Shown here piece by piece: positions 1-7,476 of a stretch of DNA of 31,175 nt. The DNA is from Candidatus Sodaliphilus limicaballi (GTDB taxonomy: Bacteria > Bacteroidota > Bacteroidia > Bacteroidales > Muribaculaceae): positions 1 to 31,175 of the forward strand of contig JAGHSP010000297.1 of the NCBI GenBank assembly GCA_018065815.1, given 5' to 3'. The notes beneath the pieces were generated by a model, which searched no databases, was not told where the DNA came from, and was given only the letters and a program-made list of their open reading frames with translations. The position numbers and the translations under genes are program-made. The first letter of the stretch is position 1. Each line of letters begins with the position of its first letter.

Positions 1-50
1 CTACAGAGAAAATTCAATAAATTTACTTACTTAATAATTTTTGTGTATAA

Positions 51-2207
51 ATGAACAAACTTAAAACACTTTTGTTACTTACTCTGGGAGCTGCCGCTCT
101 CACCGCTCAAGCACAAGAGATTGATGGAGCGCAGCATGTTATAGACCAACTAACTGCTAATGGTGGATATTGCCAAACAATCTACTACTCCGCTTCATAT
201 CAGAATGACACAGGTGACGATGCGACATTACCCACAGGGCACTCTAACAACATGTATATCAAAGACAGCTTTGGTAAAGCCCGCTTTGTAGATGGTAATC
301 GTACTGTTACAGTCAACGGAGAAGAATGTAAAACTGTAATTCTCCAAAATGCATTTGGCGGTCTTTTTGACTGGACATTCTATATTAACTCTTATTTCTA
401 TACAGGATATTGGGCAGTTCAGCCTTATGATGAGTGTTTCCCCGTAAAAGGTGAAAACGGCAAGTATGTGCGCCTGCACATGATGTCATCTGTTAGTCCT
501 GATGATGGTTATTTTACATTTGACGACAATCTAGCAGCAAGAACTCAAGAGTATGAGTTTTTAAATAGCTCTGCTATATGCCTTTGGACCAGCGAAGGTG
601 ATGGTGACTGGATTAAAAACACATGTGGAACAGTAGCATGGCCACGCGATCATTTTGATTATAGTTTGTATCTTTCCCCATTTGGAGGATGTCGATGGTA
701 TTTCCTTCGTCTTGCTGTGAAGAATGGTGATTATCAGAACCCCAGAGTTACCGACACAGAGGAATACCACTATGACTTCTATTTTGCAGAGTTCCGTCAT
801 TACAATCCCAACACAACTGTAACAGACATCTTATTGACTTCGGCAGAAGAGGACGCTGATGTTAAAGCAAATCCTGATAAATACAAGCGTGAATTTCATG
901 CAATGGCAGAATTAGATGGTGAAGACTTCTATGTTTACAACTTCTCTGATTTCGGTCCCAACTTTACGCAAAAATTAGTTGATGGTCGTGGTTATGGACA
1001 TGGAGAAAGAGCTACAATTTCACCAATGACCGGTAAACTTTTACCCAATGGTATAATTTCTATTCCTCGTCAAGCAGGTTATGTTCACTATGAGCGAGCT
1101 TATGAGAGCCAGAATTACCAAACTTTGGGGAAAACAGTAAACACTGAATACTTTGATTATGAAGACGGTAAAACATATCCTGTATTAGGTCGTACTGATT
1201 TAGACCCATCACTCTGGGCGTTCACTACATGGCATGACTGCAAGTCGGCTGGTGTGAAAACCGATGCAGCAGGAAACTACAATCGCGAATCTCTTGAACT
1301 TCAAGATGAGATTACAGGTTCTTGGGAGAATGGCACCCCAGTGCATCACCATGCAGATAACAATAGCGCAGCTGCAACCAATCCTTGGGTAACAGATGGC
1401 GGTACTTGCCGCACTCAACAAGACATCTTGCTCAACATTAATCCCTATGTTTATTGCACCGACGAGCAAATGAGCAATGGTGAATTTGACCACAAGGATG
1501 ACAACCGCGGAGGTATCTACAAACTCACTCACCTTGACATCAAGCAGGACATCACTCTCGACCTTGCTATTAATAACAGCAATGGTGAGATTGTAAAAAA
1601 TATGCAGAAAGTCATAAAAACGGATGGCCAAAATAATGTCATATCAGAACACGTGGCTGTTCCTGTTGAATTCACAGTTAACGATAATGACCAGTATGTT
1701 GACCACTACGAACTGTGCATCCACGAGTGCAACGGTATCCACGATGTAACTGTGGCTAGCGACGAGGCTTTTGCCAATGCAGACAGCCCTCTCAACGAGG
1801 CTATGAATGATCTCGTTTACACTTACACTCTCGAGAAGGACAACTACTCGTCTGCTCTCCGCGATACCGATGGTCCAAAACTCTACAAGGCTTACGTTGA
1901 GTCAGGCGAATATGATAAAGAAACTGGTGCCCCCATCTACACCAAAGTCCCCAACTTTGACCTGCCCAAGGGACGCGACTATGTGACTATGACAATCTTT
2001 GTCAAGGCAGTCTATACCGAGGAGTCGGGTCTCGCACCCACCTACCACAGCCTGCAAAATGTTCACGTCAAGCACGACACCATCGTCACCGGCATCGACG
2101 ACATCAACGTTGAGAGCGTGAAGACAAGCAAGGTGCTCGAGAACGGCCAGGTATTTATCATCAAGAACGGCGTTAAGTACAACACTATGGGCCAGAGAGT
2201 GAAATAA
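51..2207 (+). CDS. Secreted protein of unknown function with Bacteroidales-type C-terminal tail
   Basis: 718 residues that I do not recognise as a named family. Residues 1-21 form a Sec signal peptide (two Lys, a Leu-rich core, then AQA before QE), so the protein is exported. The middle is rich in Tyr, Trp, Asp and Asn, as in extracellular beta-sandwich proteins. The last ~40 residues (GIDDINVES... then ENGQVFIIKNG and YNTMGQRVK) resemble the short C-terminal tails of many secreted Bacteroidales proteins, which are often annotated as type IX secretion sorting-like domains; that assignment is inference. Base composition changes along the gene: sampled 60-base lines are about 37% GC in the first third and about 48-50% near the end, which suggests a mosaic. 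The ATG at 51 is the only start that gives an intact signal peptide. A poor promoter-like TAATTTTTG lies at 33-41. A strong terminator follows. Confidence 0.85.
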   Translation: MNKLKTLLLLTLGAAALTAQAQEIDGAQHVIDQLTANGGYCQTIYYSASYQNDTGDDATLPTGHSNNMYIKDSFGKARFVDGNRTVTVNGEECKTVILQNAFGGLFDWTFYINSYFYTGYWAVQPYDECFPVKGENGKYVRLHMMSSVSPDDGYFTFDDNLAARTQEYEFLNSSAICLWTSEGDGDWIKNTCGTVAWPRDHFDYSLYLSPFGGCRWYFLRLAVKNGDYQNPRVTDTEEYHYDFYFAEFRHYNPNTTVTDILLTSAEEDADVKANPDKYKREFHAMAELDGEDFYVYNFSDFGPNFTQKLVDGRGYGHGERATISPMTGKLLPNGIISIPRQAGYVHYERAYESQNYQTLGKTVNTEYFDYEDGKTYPVLGRTDLDPSLWAFTTWHDCKSAGVKTDAAGNYNRESLELQDEITGSWENGTPVHHHADNNSAAATNPWVTDGGTCRTQQDILLNINPYVYCTDEQMSNGEFDHKDDNRGGIYKLTHLDIKQDITLDLAINNSNGEIVKNMQKVIKTDGQNNVISEHVAVPVEFTVNDNDQYVDHYELCIHECNGIHDVTVASDEAFANADSPLNEAMNDLVYTYTLEKDNYSSALRDTDGPKLYKAYVESGEYDKETGAPIYTKVPNFDLPKGRDYVTMTIFVKAVYTEESGLAPTYHSLQNVHVKHDTIVTGIDDINVESVKTSKVLENGQVFIIKNGVKYNTMGQRVK

Positions 2208-2234
2208 ACCCTCTACCCTAGCACACCCATAACC

Positions 2235-2269
2235 AAGGGCAAGCCTCACATCACAGGCTTGCCCTTTTT
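2235..2269 (+). terminator. Rho-independent terminator of the secreted-protein gene
   Basis: A perfect 10-bp inverted repeat (GGGCAAGCCT at 2237-2246 with AGGCTTGCCC at 2255-2264) has an 8-base loop. It is followed by five T and preceded by two pairing A. It lies 28 bases after the stop codon. Confidence 0.93.
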
Positions 2270-2279
2270 AAATTATATT

Positions 2280-2324
2280 GTTGAAGACCGCAACCTTGCA
2301 CGTTTCGAGGTAGCGGTCTTCAAC
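2280..2324. repeat. Long hairpin without a T-run
   Basis: Arms 2280-2295 and 2309-2324 pair at 15 of 16 positions (one A-A mismatch) around a 13-base loop. No T-run follows on either strand, so this is not a standard intrinsic terminator. It could be an RNA processing structure, a protein site or the remnant of a repeat element. It lies 10 bases after the terminator of the preceding gene. Confidence 0.75.
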
Positions 2325-2591
2325 CGCGATTTTATTACACTTCACACCCCCCACCGGCAGTCGTTTCACTCCCTTCGGTGGGGGTTATGTGCCCAAAGCA
2401 AGCTTTGTGCGTGTCGGCTTTCAGCCTCTAATTGTTAATATATATTCAATGAAAAAAATCAGTGAGATCCGTGAGATCGGCGCGGGGAGTTCCATTGGTG
2501 TATGGTTGAGTTTTCGGGGTAATCATGCTAAATTATTTTAATTTCTAGAAATCATATTCCCTACTCTCACGGTGATTAATAATAAAAATCG
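2325..2591. other. Hairpin-rich non-coding spacer
   Basis: No credible gene is seen here. It contains a 9-bp inverted repeat (CCCCCACCG at 2348-2356 with CGGTGGGGG at 2376-2384), a small hairpin AAAGC-AA-GCTTT at 2395-2406 and another GGCT-TTC-AGCC at 2417-2427. At 2452-2480 there is a partial copy of the A-tract plus ATC(C/T)GTG word that also borders the GxxExxY element at 18.1-18.5 kb. The remainder before the porX promoter is A/T-rich. Confidence 0.6.
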
Positions 2592-2599
2592 TATCTTTG
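2592..2599 (+). promoter_or_regulatory. Bacteroidetes -7 box for the porX-like gene
   Basis: TATCTTTG matches the TAnnTTTG consensus and lies 25 bases before the ATG at 2625, implying a leader of about 20 nt. No clear -33 TTG is present. Confidence 0.7.
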
Positions 2600-2624
2600 C
2601 GTTTATAAGATATATATCACCACT

Positions 2625-4169
2625 ATGAGCAAGGAACTGATTCTATGGGCCGACGATGAGATTGACCTCTTGAGGCCTCACATACTGTTTTTACAGAACA
2701 AGGGATTCGAGATTGTGACCGTGACCAACGGCCGCGATGCTCTCGACGCCATCACGCAGCAAAACTTCGACCTGATCATCCTCGACGAAAACATGCCCGG
2801 CATCAGCGGACTCGAGGCATTGCAGGAAATCAAGATACAGCAACCCAACGTGCCCGTCATCATGATCACCAAGAGCGAGGAAGAGAACATCATGAACCAG
2901 GCCATAGGCAGCGAAATCGCCGACTACCTCATCAAGCCCGTCAACCCCATGCAGATTCTCCTGTCCATCAAGAAGAACCTTCACAGCGTGGACCTCGTGG
3001 AGCAGAAGGTAACGGGCGACTACCGCCAGCAGTTCATGAACATCAGCATGCAGATTGACCAGGCAGCGACCATCGACGACTGGTATGAGATTTACAACAC
3101 CCTCGTAAGGTGGGAGCTCACCATAGCCAGCGCCGGGTCTAACATGGAGGACATGCTGCTCACACAGAAGAACGACGCCAACAACGCCTTCTGCAAGTTT
3201 GTCAAGCGCAACTATGAGAAATGGCTCACTGCCGACGAGCACCCGCTGCGCAGCAACGAGATATTCAAGACCCACGTCATGCCGCTGCTCGACGCCGGCG
3301 AGAAGGTGTGCTTCGTAGTCATCGACAACTTCAGGCTCGACCAGTGGAAGACCATCTCGCCACTGCTCAGCGACTACTTCAACGTGGACAGCGAGCAGCT
3401 CTACACCACAATCCTGCCCACCGCCACGCAGTATGCGCGCAACGCAATCTTCTCGGGACTCATGCCCGTCGATATCGAGAGAATGTTCCCCGACCTCTGG
3501 GTGGATGAGGACAGCGAGGAGGGCAAGAACGTCAACGAGGCCCCGCTGGTGCAGACCATCCTGGACCGCTATCGCCGCAAGGTGCACTTCTCCTACAACA
3601 AAGTGAACGACAGCAATGCCGGAGAGAGACTGCTGCGCAACTTCAAGTCACTGGCCAACTTTGACCTCAACGTGCTTGTGCTCAACTTTGTGGATATGCT
3701 CTCACACGCACGCACCGAGAGCAAGATGATACGCGAGTTGGCTAACACCGACGGTGCTTACCGCTCGCTCACCGAGTCGTGGTTCCGCAACGGCTATGCC
3801 CTCGAGTTGTTCAAACTCATGGCACGCGACGGCTACAAGGTGGTGCTCACCACCGACCACGGCACAGTGCGCGTGAACAATGCTATCAAGGTGATAGGCG
3901 AAAAGAACACCAACACCAACCTGCGCTACAAGCTGGGTCGCAACCTCAACTATAACCCCAAGCAGGTGTTTGAGATCAAGCAGCCCAAACGCTACGGCCT
4001 GCCCTCGCCCAATGTGTCGACAACCTATATCTTCGCCACCAACCGCGATTTCTATGCCTATCCCAACAACTACAACTACTACGTGCAGTATTACACCGAC
4101 ACCTTCCAGCACGGCGGCATCTCCATGGAAGAGATGCTAGTGCCGCTGGTGACACTCTCGGCCAAGTAA
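2625..4169 (+). CDS. porX: PorX-like response regulator fused to a PglZ/alkaline-phosphatase-superfamily domain
   Basis: 514 residues. Residues 1-120 are a CheY-like receiver with acidic pair D10/D11, phospho-acceptor D54 (in LIILDENMPG), T82 and K104 in LIKP. A helical linker follows, and then a PglZ-type alkaline phosphatase superfamily domain from about residue 205. Its metal-site residues are visible: D234 (VIDNFRLDQW), a Thr nucleophile candidate at 266/268 (LPTATQY), D357 and H361 (VDMLSH), D411-H412 (TTDHGT) and H496 (FQHGG). In Porphyromonas gingivalis PorX works with the sensor PorY and sigma factor SigP to control type IX secretion, and its effector domain is a metal-dependent phosphodiesterase acting on oligonucleotides. 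The family is also widespread in Bacteroidales lacking full type IX systems, so the regulatory target here is unknown. No sensor kinase gene is adjacent. Architecture and length fit the family well. Confidence 0.92.
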   Translation: MSKELILWADDEIDLLRPHILFLQNKGFEIVTVTNGRDALDAITQQNFDLIILDENMPGISGLEALQEIKIQQPNVPVIMITKSEEENIMNQAIGSEIADYLIKPVNPMQILLSIKKNLHSVDLVEQKVTGDYRQQFMNISMQIDQAATIDDWYEIYNTLVRWELTIASAGSNMEDMLLTQKNDANNAFCKFVKRNYEKWLTADEHPLRSNEIFKTHVMPLLDAGEKVCFVVIDNFRLDQWKTISPLLSDYFNVDSEQLYTTILPTATQYARNAIFSGLMPVDIERMFPDLWVDEDSEEGKNVNEAPLVQTILDRYRRKVHFSYNKVNDSNAGERLLRNFKSLANFDLNVLVLNFVDMLSHARTESKMIRELANTDGAYRSLTESWFRNGYALELFKLMARDGYKVVLTTDHGTVRVNNAIKVIGEKNTNTNLRYKLGRNLNYNPKQVFEIKQPKRYGLPSPNVSTTYIFATNRDFYAYPNNYNYYVQYYTDTFQHGGISMEEMLVPLVTLSAK

Positions 4170-4185
4170 AAAGTTCTATTATACC

Positions 4186-4290
4186 CTCTCCCACGGAGAC
4201 ACAGAGGTCACAGAGAGAAAAAATCAATCTGAAATCGGCGTGATCCGTAGTTTGTATTTTATCGGGGAAGCGCTGTGCCTCTGTGGTGGA
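4186..4290. repeat. Composite intergenic repeat: CTCTGTG-family inverted halves enclosing an AATCTG-family word
   Basis: The left half, 4186-4217 (CTCTCCCACGGAGACACAGA and onward), is the same word as at 27441-27468. Its shorter, diverged inverse lies at 4273-4290 (CTGTGCCTCTGTGGTGGA). Between them, 4218-4253 (A-tract, then AATCTGAAATCGGCGTGATC and CGTAGTTT) matches the inner and outer parts of the inverted ends of the GxxExxY element at 18.1-18.5 kb. This is an intergenic insertion between the porX-like gene and mtaB. Confidence 0.7.
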
Positions 4291-4300
4291 AGTAGCAGTT

Positions 4301-4374
4301 GTCATCGTCGTCAAAAACCAGTCATCGTAGCGAAAGCGTATCGTAGCGAGCAACGCGAACGCATCGTCATCGTT
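4301..4374. repeat. Short-word repeat (TCATCGT / TAGCGA-rich)
   Basis: GTCATCGT occurs at 4301 and 4321 and CGTCATCGT at the end of the segment. Alternating ATCGTAGCGA and CGAACGCATCG words lie between them. No coding signal is present. It separates the composite repeat from the TTTCGT tract of the mtaB promoter. Confidence 0.5.
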
Positions 4375-4382
4375 TTTTAGTC

Positions 4383-4422
4383 ATTCGTTCTTCGTTTTTT
4401 AGTGAAAAAAGCAGTAACTTTG
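4383..4422 (+). promoter_or_regulatory. mtaB promoter: short TTCG tract plus TAACTTTG
   Basis: Two TTC(T)TCG words end at 4394 and the -7 box TAACTTTG lies at 4415-4422, giving a 20-nt spacing. The box ends only 8 bases before the ATG at 4431, so the transcript is expected to be leaderless or nearly so. Confidence 0.72.
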
Positions 4423-4430
4423 CATGATTT

Positions 4431-5732
4431 ATGGAAGCAAAGAAAACAGTATATTTCGAGACTTTGGGTTGCAAACTGAATTTTTCAGAGACTGCCACCA
4501 TGGGGCAACTCCTTGCCGAGCAAGGCATTGAAGCAGTTCCCGATGGCGGCACACCCGACGTGTGCGTGATAAACACCTGCAGCGTCACCGAACTTGCCGA
4601 CAAGAAAGGACGTCAGCACATACGCAGCCTTCACAAGCGTTACCCCGAGGCCCTTATCGTGGTCACCGGTTGCTACGCGCAGCTCAAGGGCGATGAGATA
4701 GCGCAGTTGCCCGGAGTGGATATCGTGCTGGGGCAGGATCAGAAAGGCGAGATTGCCCAATATGTAACCCGCTGGTTTGGCGACCGCAACAGTGTGGAGA
4801 GCATTACCCCCACACGCGACATCAGGCGCTTTGTCCCCTCGTGCGAGTGTGGCAGCCGCACCCGTTACTGGCTAAAGGTGCAGGACGGTTGCGACTACTA
4901 CTGCAGTTACTGCACCATCCCCATGGCACGCGGACGCAGCCGCAGCGGCTCCATCGAGAGCATCGTGGCACAGGCACAGGACGTGGCGTCGAAAGGCGGC
5001 AAAGAAATCGTGATCACAGGCGTCAACATAGGCGACTTCGGCAAGAACACCGGCGAGCGTTTCATCGACCTGATACGTGCATTTGACCAGATAGAGGGCA
5101 TAGAGCGTTACCGCATCTCATCGATCGAGCCCGATCTGCTCACCGACGAGATTATCGAGTTCTGCGCTCAATCACGTGCGTTCATGCCCCACTTCCACAT
5201 ACCATTGCAGTGCGGCAACAACGAGGTGCTCAGGCTCATGCGACGCCACTATGACCGCGAGCTCTTTGCCGAGAAAGTGCACCGTTGCCAGGAACTCATG
5301 CCCGATTGCTTCATCGGCGTGGATGTGATGGTGGGCAGCCGCGGCGAGACCCCTGAATGCTTTGAGGACAGCTACAACTTCCTCGACTCGCTCTCGTTGC
5401 AGCATCTCCACGTGTTCCCTTATAGCGAGCGCCCCGGCACCATGGCGCTGCGCATCCCCTACGTGGTGAGCCAGCGCGACAAGCAGGCTCGCGCACAACG
5501 CATGATTGAATTGAGCGACCGCAAGCAGCGTGAGTTCATCGAGCGATACCTGGGCACCGTGCGGCCCGTGCTCATGGAGGCTCCGCACGGTGACGCACCC
5601 ATGCACGGCTTCACCGACAACTACATACGCGTCAACGTGCCACACCGCCCCGAGCTCGTCAACACGGTGGTCAACGTGCGTCTCGACAGCATCGCCGGCC
5701 CCGACCTCACCGTGGATGCTACGATTGTGTGA
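4431..5732 (+). CDS. mtaB: tRNA (N6-L-threonylcarbamoyladenosine37-C2)-methylthiotransferase MtaB
   Basis: 433 residues. MtaB is a radical-SAM enzyme that adds a methylthio group to t6A37 of ANN-decoding tRNAs, using two [4Fe-4S] clusters. The N-terminal UPF0004 domain has its three cluster cysteines C14 (TLGCKLNFSET), C50 (INTCSVTE) and C81 (TGCYAQ). The radical-SAM motif is C154-x3-C158-x2-C161 (CDYYCSYC). A short TRAM-like region ends the protein (about residues 375-430). TLGCKLN with FSET is typical of MtaB; RimO has TLGCSKN and MiaB differs further. The ATG at 4431 is preceded by a -7 box at very short distance. A glycosyltransferase gene follows after 51 bases with no visible promoter, so the two are probably co-transcribed. 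Confidence 0.95.
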   Translation: MEAKKTVYFETLGCKLNFSETATMGQLLAEQGIEAVPDGGTPDVCVINTCSVTELADKKGRQHIRSLHKRYPEALIVVTGCYAQLKGDEIAQLPGVDIVLGQDQKGEIAQYVTRWFGDRNSVESITPTRDIRRFVPSCECGSRTRYWLKVQDGCDYYCSYCTIPMARGRSRSGSIESIVAQAQDVASKGGKEIVITGVNIGDFGKNTGERFIDLIRAFDQIEGIERYRISSIEPDLLTDEIIEFCAQSRAFMPHFHIPLQCGNNEVLRLMRRHYDRELFAEKVHRCQELMPDCFIGVDVMVGSRGETPECFEDSYNFLDSLSLQHLHVFPYSERPGTMALRIPYVVSQRDKQARAQRMIELSDRKQREFIERYLGTVRPVLMEAPHGDAPMHGFTDNYIRVNVPHRPELVNTVVNVRLDSIAGPDLTVDATIV

Positions 5733-5737
5733 CGAAA

Positions 5738-5768
5738 CTTGAATAATCGACATTTCGACTTTTCGAGA
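5738..5768. repeat. TCGAAAT-type short-word repeat
   Basis: TTGAATAATCGACATTTCGA then CTTTTCGAGAG sits between mtaB and the glycosyltransferase gene. The same vocabulary (AATAATCGA, TCGAAA, TCTCGAA) fills 22511-22589 after tyrS. Confidence 0.55.
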
Positions 5769-5783
5769 GAATTTTAATAGAAA

Positions 5784-6788
5784 ATGAAGAAAGTAGCAGT
5801 AATAATATTAAACTGGAACGGCGCTGCATTGCTGCGCAAGTATCTGCCCAGCGTGGTCGCCAACACTAACCCCGACATCGCTGATGTCGTTGTGGCCGAT
5901 AACGGCAGCACCGATGACAGCCTCAATGTCCTGGCCGATGAATTTCCGTCGGTCAAGGTAATCACCCTGCCCGAGAACTACGGGTTTGCCGAGGGTTACA
6001 ACCGCGCCCTTGCCGTGACCGGGAACGAATATACCGTGCTGCTCAATAGCGACGTGCGCACGCCTCATGGATGGCTCGACCCCATGCTTGACTACATGGA
6101 GACGCACCCCCATGTGGGAGCACTGCAACCCAAACTCCTGCACGACAACGGCGAGGGAGGCAAAGAAACCTTCGACTATGCCGGTGCTGCGGGCGGATAC
6201 CTCGACTGCCACGGGTACCCCTACTGCCGCGGACGCATCTTCGACAGCGTGGAAGATGACCTCGGACAATATGACGACATCACCCCCAGCATCTTGTGGG
6301 CCAGCGGAGCCTGCCTAATGGTGCGCACCGAGCTATACAAGCAAGCCGGAGGTCTCGACAAGGATTTCTTTGCCCACATGGAGGAAATAGACCTGTGCTG
6401 GCGCATCATCCTCAGCGGCAGCGAGATACACATGCTGCCCAAGAGCCGTGTCTATCACCTGGGCGGAGCAAGCCTGGCCTACGGCAACCCGCGCAAGACC
6501 TACCTCAACTTCCGCAACAACCTCTTGCTGCTGCACAAGAACCTGCCTGCAGCCGACGTGAAGAAAGCCCTCTTCACGCGCCGCCTGCTCGACACCCTGG
6601 CATGGGGCATGGCAGTGGCAAAGTTCCACTGGGCCGATGCGCGAGCTATCCTCAAGGCTCACAACGACTTCCGCACGATGCGCAAGAACTACACGCAGCA
6701 TCCCACACGCAACCTGCTCAAGGAAATGCCCGAGTGCCGCTGCAACATCATCACTGACTATTACCTCGGCGGGCGCAAGAAATTCTAA
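5784..6788 (+). CDS. Glycosyltransferase family 2 (GT-A fold)
   Basis: 334 residues. The GT2 nucleotide-sugar binding pattern is clear: VIILNWNG at residues 7-13, ADNGSTDDS at 38-46, ENYGFAEGYN at 64-73, and NSDV at 88-91 as the DxD-equivalent metal site. A later HMEEIDLCWRI segment is the usual acceptor-side E(D/E)xDLCWR motif. No signal peptide or membrane helix is seen, so the enzyme is probably cytoplasmic and transfers a sugar onto a lipid-linked or surface glycan intermediate; the donor and acceptor cannot be told. The best subfamily match is the rhamnosyltransferase-like GT2 group. It follows mtaB closely on the same strand. Confidence 0.9.
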   Translation: MKKVAVIILNWNGAALLRKYLPSVVANTNPDIADVVVADNGSTDDSLNVLADEFPSVKVITLPENYGFAEGYNRALAVTGNEYTVLLNSDVRTPHGWLDPMLDYMETHPHVGALQPKLLHDNGEGGKETFDYAGAAGGYLDCHGYPYCRGRIFDSVEDDLGQYDDITPSILWASGACLMVRTELYKQAGGLDKDFFAHMEEIDLCWRIILSGSEIHMLPKSRVYHLGGASLAYGNPRKTYLNFRNNLLLLHKNLPAADVKKALFTRRLLDTLAWGMAVAKFHWADARAILKAHNDFRTMRKNYTQHPTRNLLKEMPECRCNIITDYYLGGRKKF

Positions 6789-6799
6789 TCGCTCGCTTG

Positions 6800-6852
6800 A
6801 TATAGCCCGGGATAGGCGGGATAGGCGGGATAGCCTAGATAGCCTAGATAGT
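6800..6852. repeat. Tandem GGGATAGGC / CTAGATAGC repeat
   Basis: About three copies of a GGGATAGGC-type unit (10-base period) are followed by three copies of a CTAGATAGC-type unit. The block lies between the glycosyltransferase gene and the TTTCGT tract of the yqeY promoter. The same words recur at 11557-11605 upstream of mutS. Confidence 0.75.
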
Positions 6853-6913
6853 CTTTCGTTTTTCGTTTTTCGTCTTTTCGTGTTTCGTTTTTCACAAAAA
6901 ATCATTAACTTTG
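6853..6913 (+). promoter_or_regulatory. yqeY promoter with TTTCGT tract
   Basis: Five TTTCG/TTTTCG words occupy 6854-6887. The last TTTCG (6883-6887) is 18 nt from the -7 box TAACTTTG at 6906-6913. The ATG at 6942 gives a leader of about 25 nt. Confidence 0.8.
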
Positions 6914-6941
6914 TGGGTTGAAACATAAAACAGCAATCACT

Positions 6942-7391
6942 ATGGCAATATTTGATAACGTGAATGCGGGCATCAAGGCTGCTATGCTGGCCCGCGACAA
7001 GGTGCGCCTGGGCGCATTACAAGGCATTAAGGCCGAACTGCTGCTCATCAAGACCCAGCCAGGCAACAACGGAGAGGTGAGCGATGAGAACGCGCTCAAG
7101 GTGCTCATGAAAATGGCAAAGCAACGCAAGGAGAGCGCAGCCCTCTACACCGAGAATGGCCGTGAGGACCTCGCAGGCGAGGAACTGGCACAGGCTGCCG
7201 TGATTGAGGAATTCCTGCCCAAGATGATGAGCGCCGAGGAACTCGAAGCCGCCGTTAAGGAAATCATCGCCACAACAGGAGCCACCTCTATGAAGGACAT
7301 GGGCAAGGTCATGGGCCTCGCAACCAAGCAGCTTGCTGGCAAGGCCGAGGGAAAAGCCATCAACGCCCTGGTGCGACAACTGCTTTCTTGA
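6942..7391 (+). CDS. yqeY: YqeY-like GatB/YqeY domain protein
   Basis: 149 residues from the ATG at 6942. An upstream in-frame TTG at 6918 lies within a few bases of the -7 box and would add eight residues foreign to the family, so I reject it. The protein is the free-standing helical YqeY module related to the tail domain of the GatB subunit of Asp/Glu-tRNA amidotransferase; the family is thought to bind tRNA but its role is unsettled. Characteristic features are the early KAAMLARDKVRLGALQGIKAE segment, the middle AALYTENGREDLAGEEL segment and the terminal MGKVMG...GKAEGKAINALVRQLL. Length matches the family (~148). serS follows after 85 bases on the same strand with no TAnnTTTG box in between, suggesting co-transcription. 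Confidence 0.93.
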   Translation: MAIFDNVNAGIKAAMLARDKVRLGALQGIKAELLLIKTQPGNNGEVSDENALKVLMKMAKQRKESAALYTENGREDLAGEELAQAAVIEEFLPKMMSAEELEAAVKEIIATTGATSMKDMGKVMGLATKQLAGKAEGKAINALVRQLLS

Positions 7392-7415
7392 GATTTTAAG
7401 AACGGATAAGAGATA

Positions 7416-7447
7416 TAGTATAGATAACTATAGATAACTATAGATAG
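7416..7447. repeat. Tandem TATAGATAAC repeat between yqeY and serS
   Basis: Three units of a 10-base TATAGATAAC word, the last one altered. It is related in vocabulary to the TAGATAG blocks at 6800 and 11557. It lies in the presumed serS leader. Confidence 0.7.
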
Positions 7448-7476
7448 AAAAAACAACTAAAAAACAACAATAAAAA

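Noticed and set aside
2691..3587. 298-codon open frame on the - strand
   Set aside because: Antisense to the porX-like gene, with a composition typical of a shadow frame.
6800..6887. CRISPR-like array
   Set aside because: Units are 7-10 bases, imperfect and contiguous, without unique spacers, and no cas gene is present.
6918..6941. Upstream TTG start for yqeY
   Set aside because: It lies a few bases after the -7 box and adds residues absent from the family; the ATG at 6942 gives the normal length.
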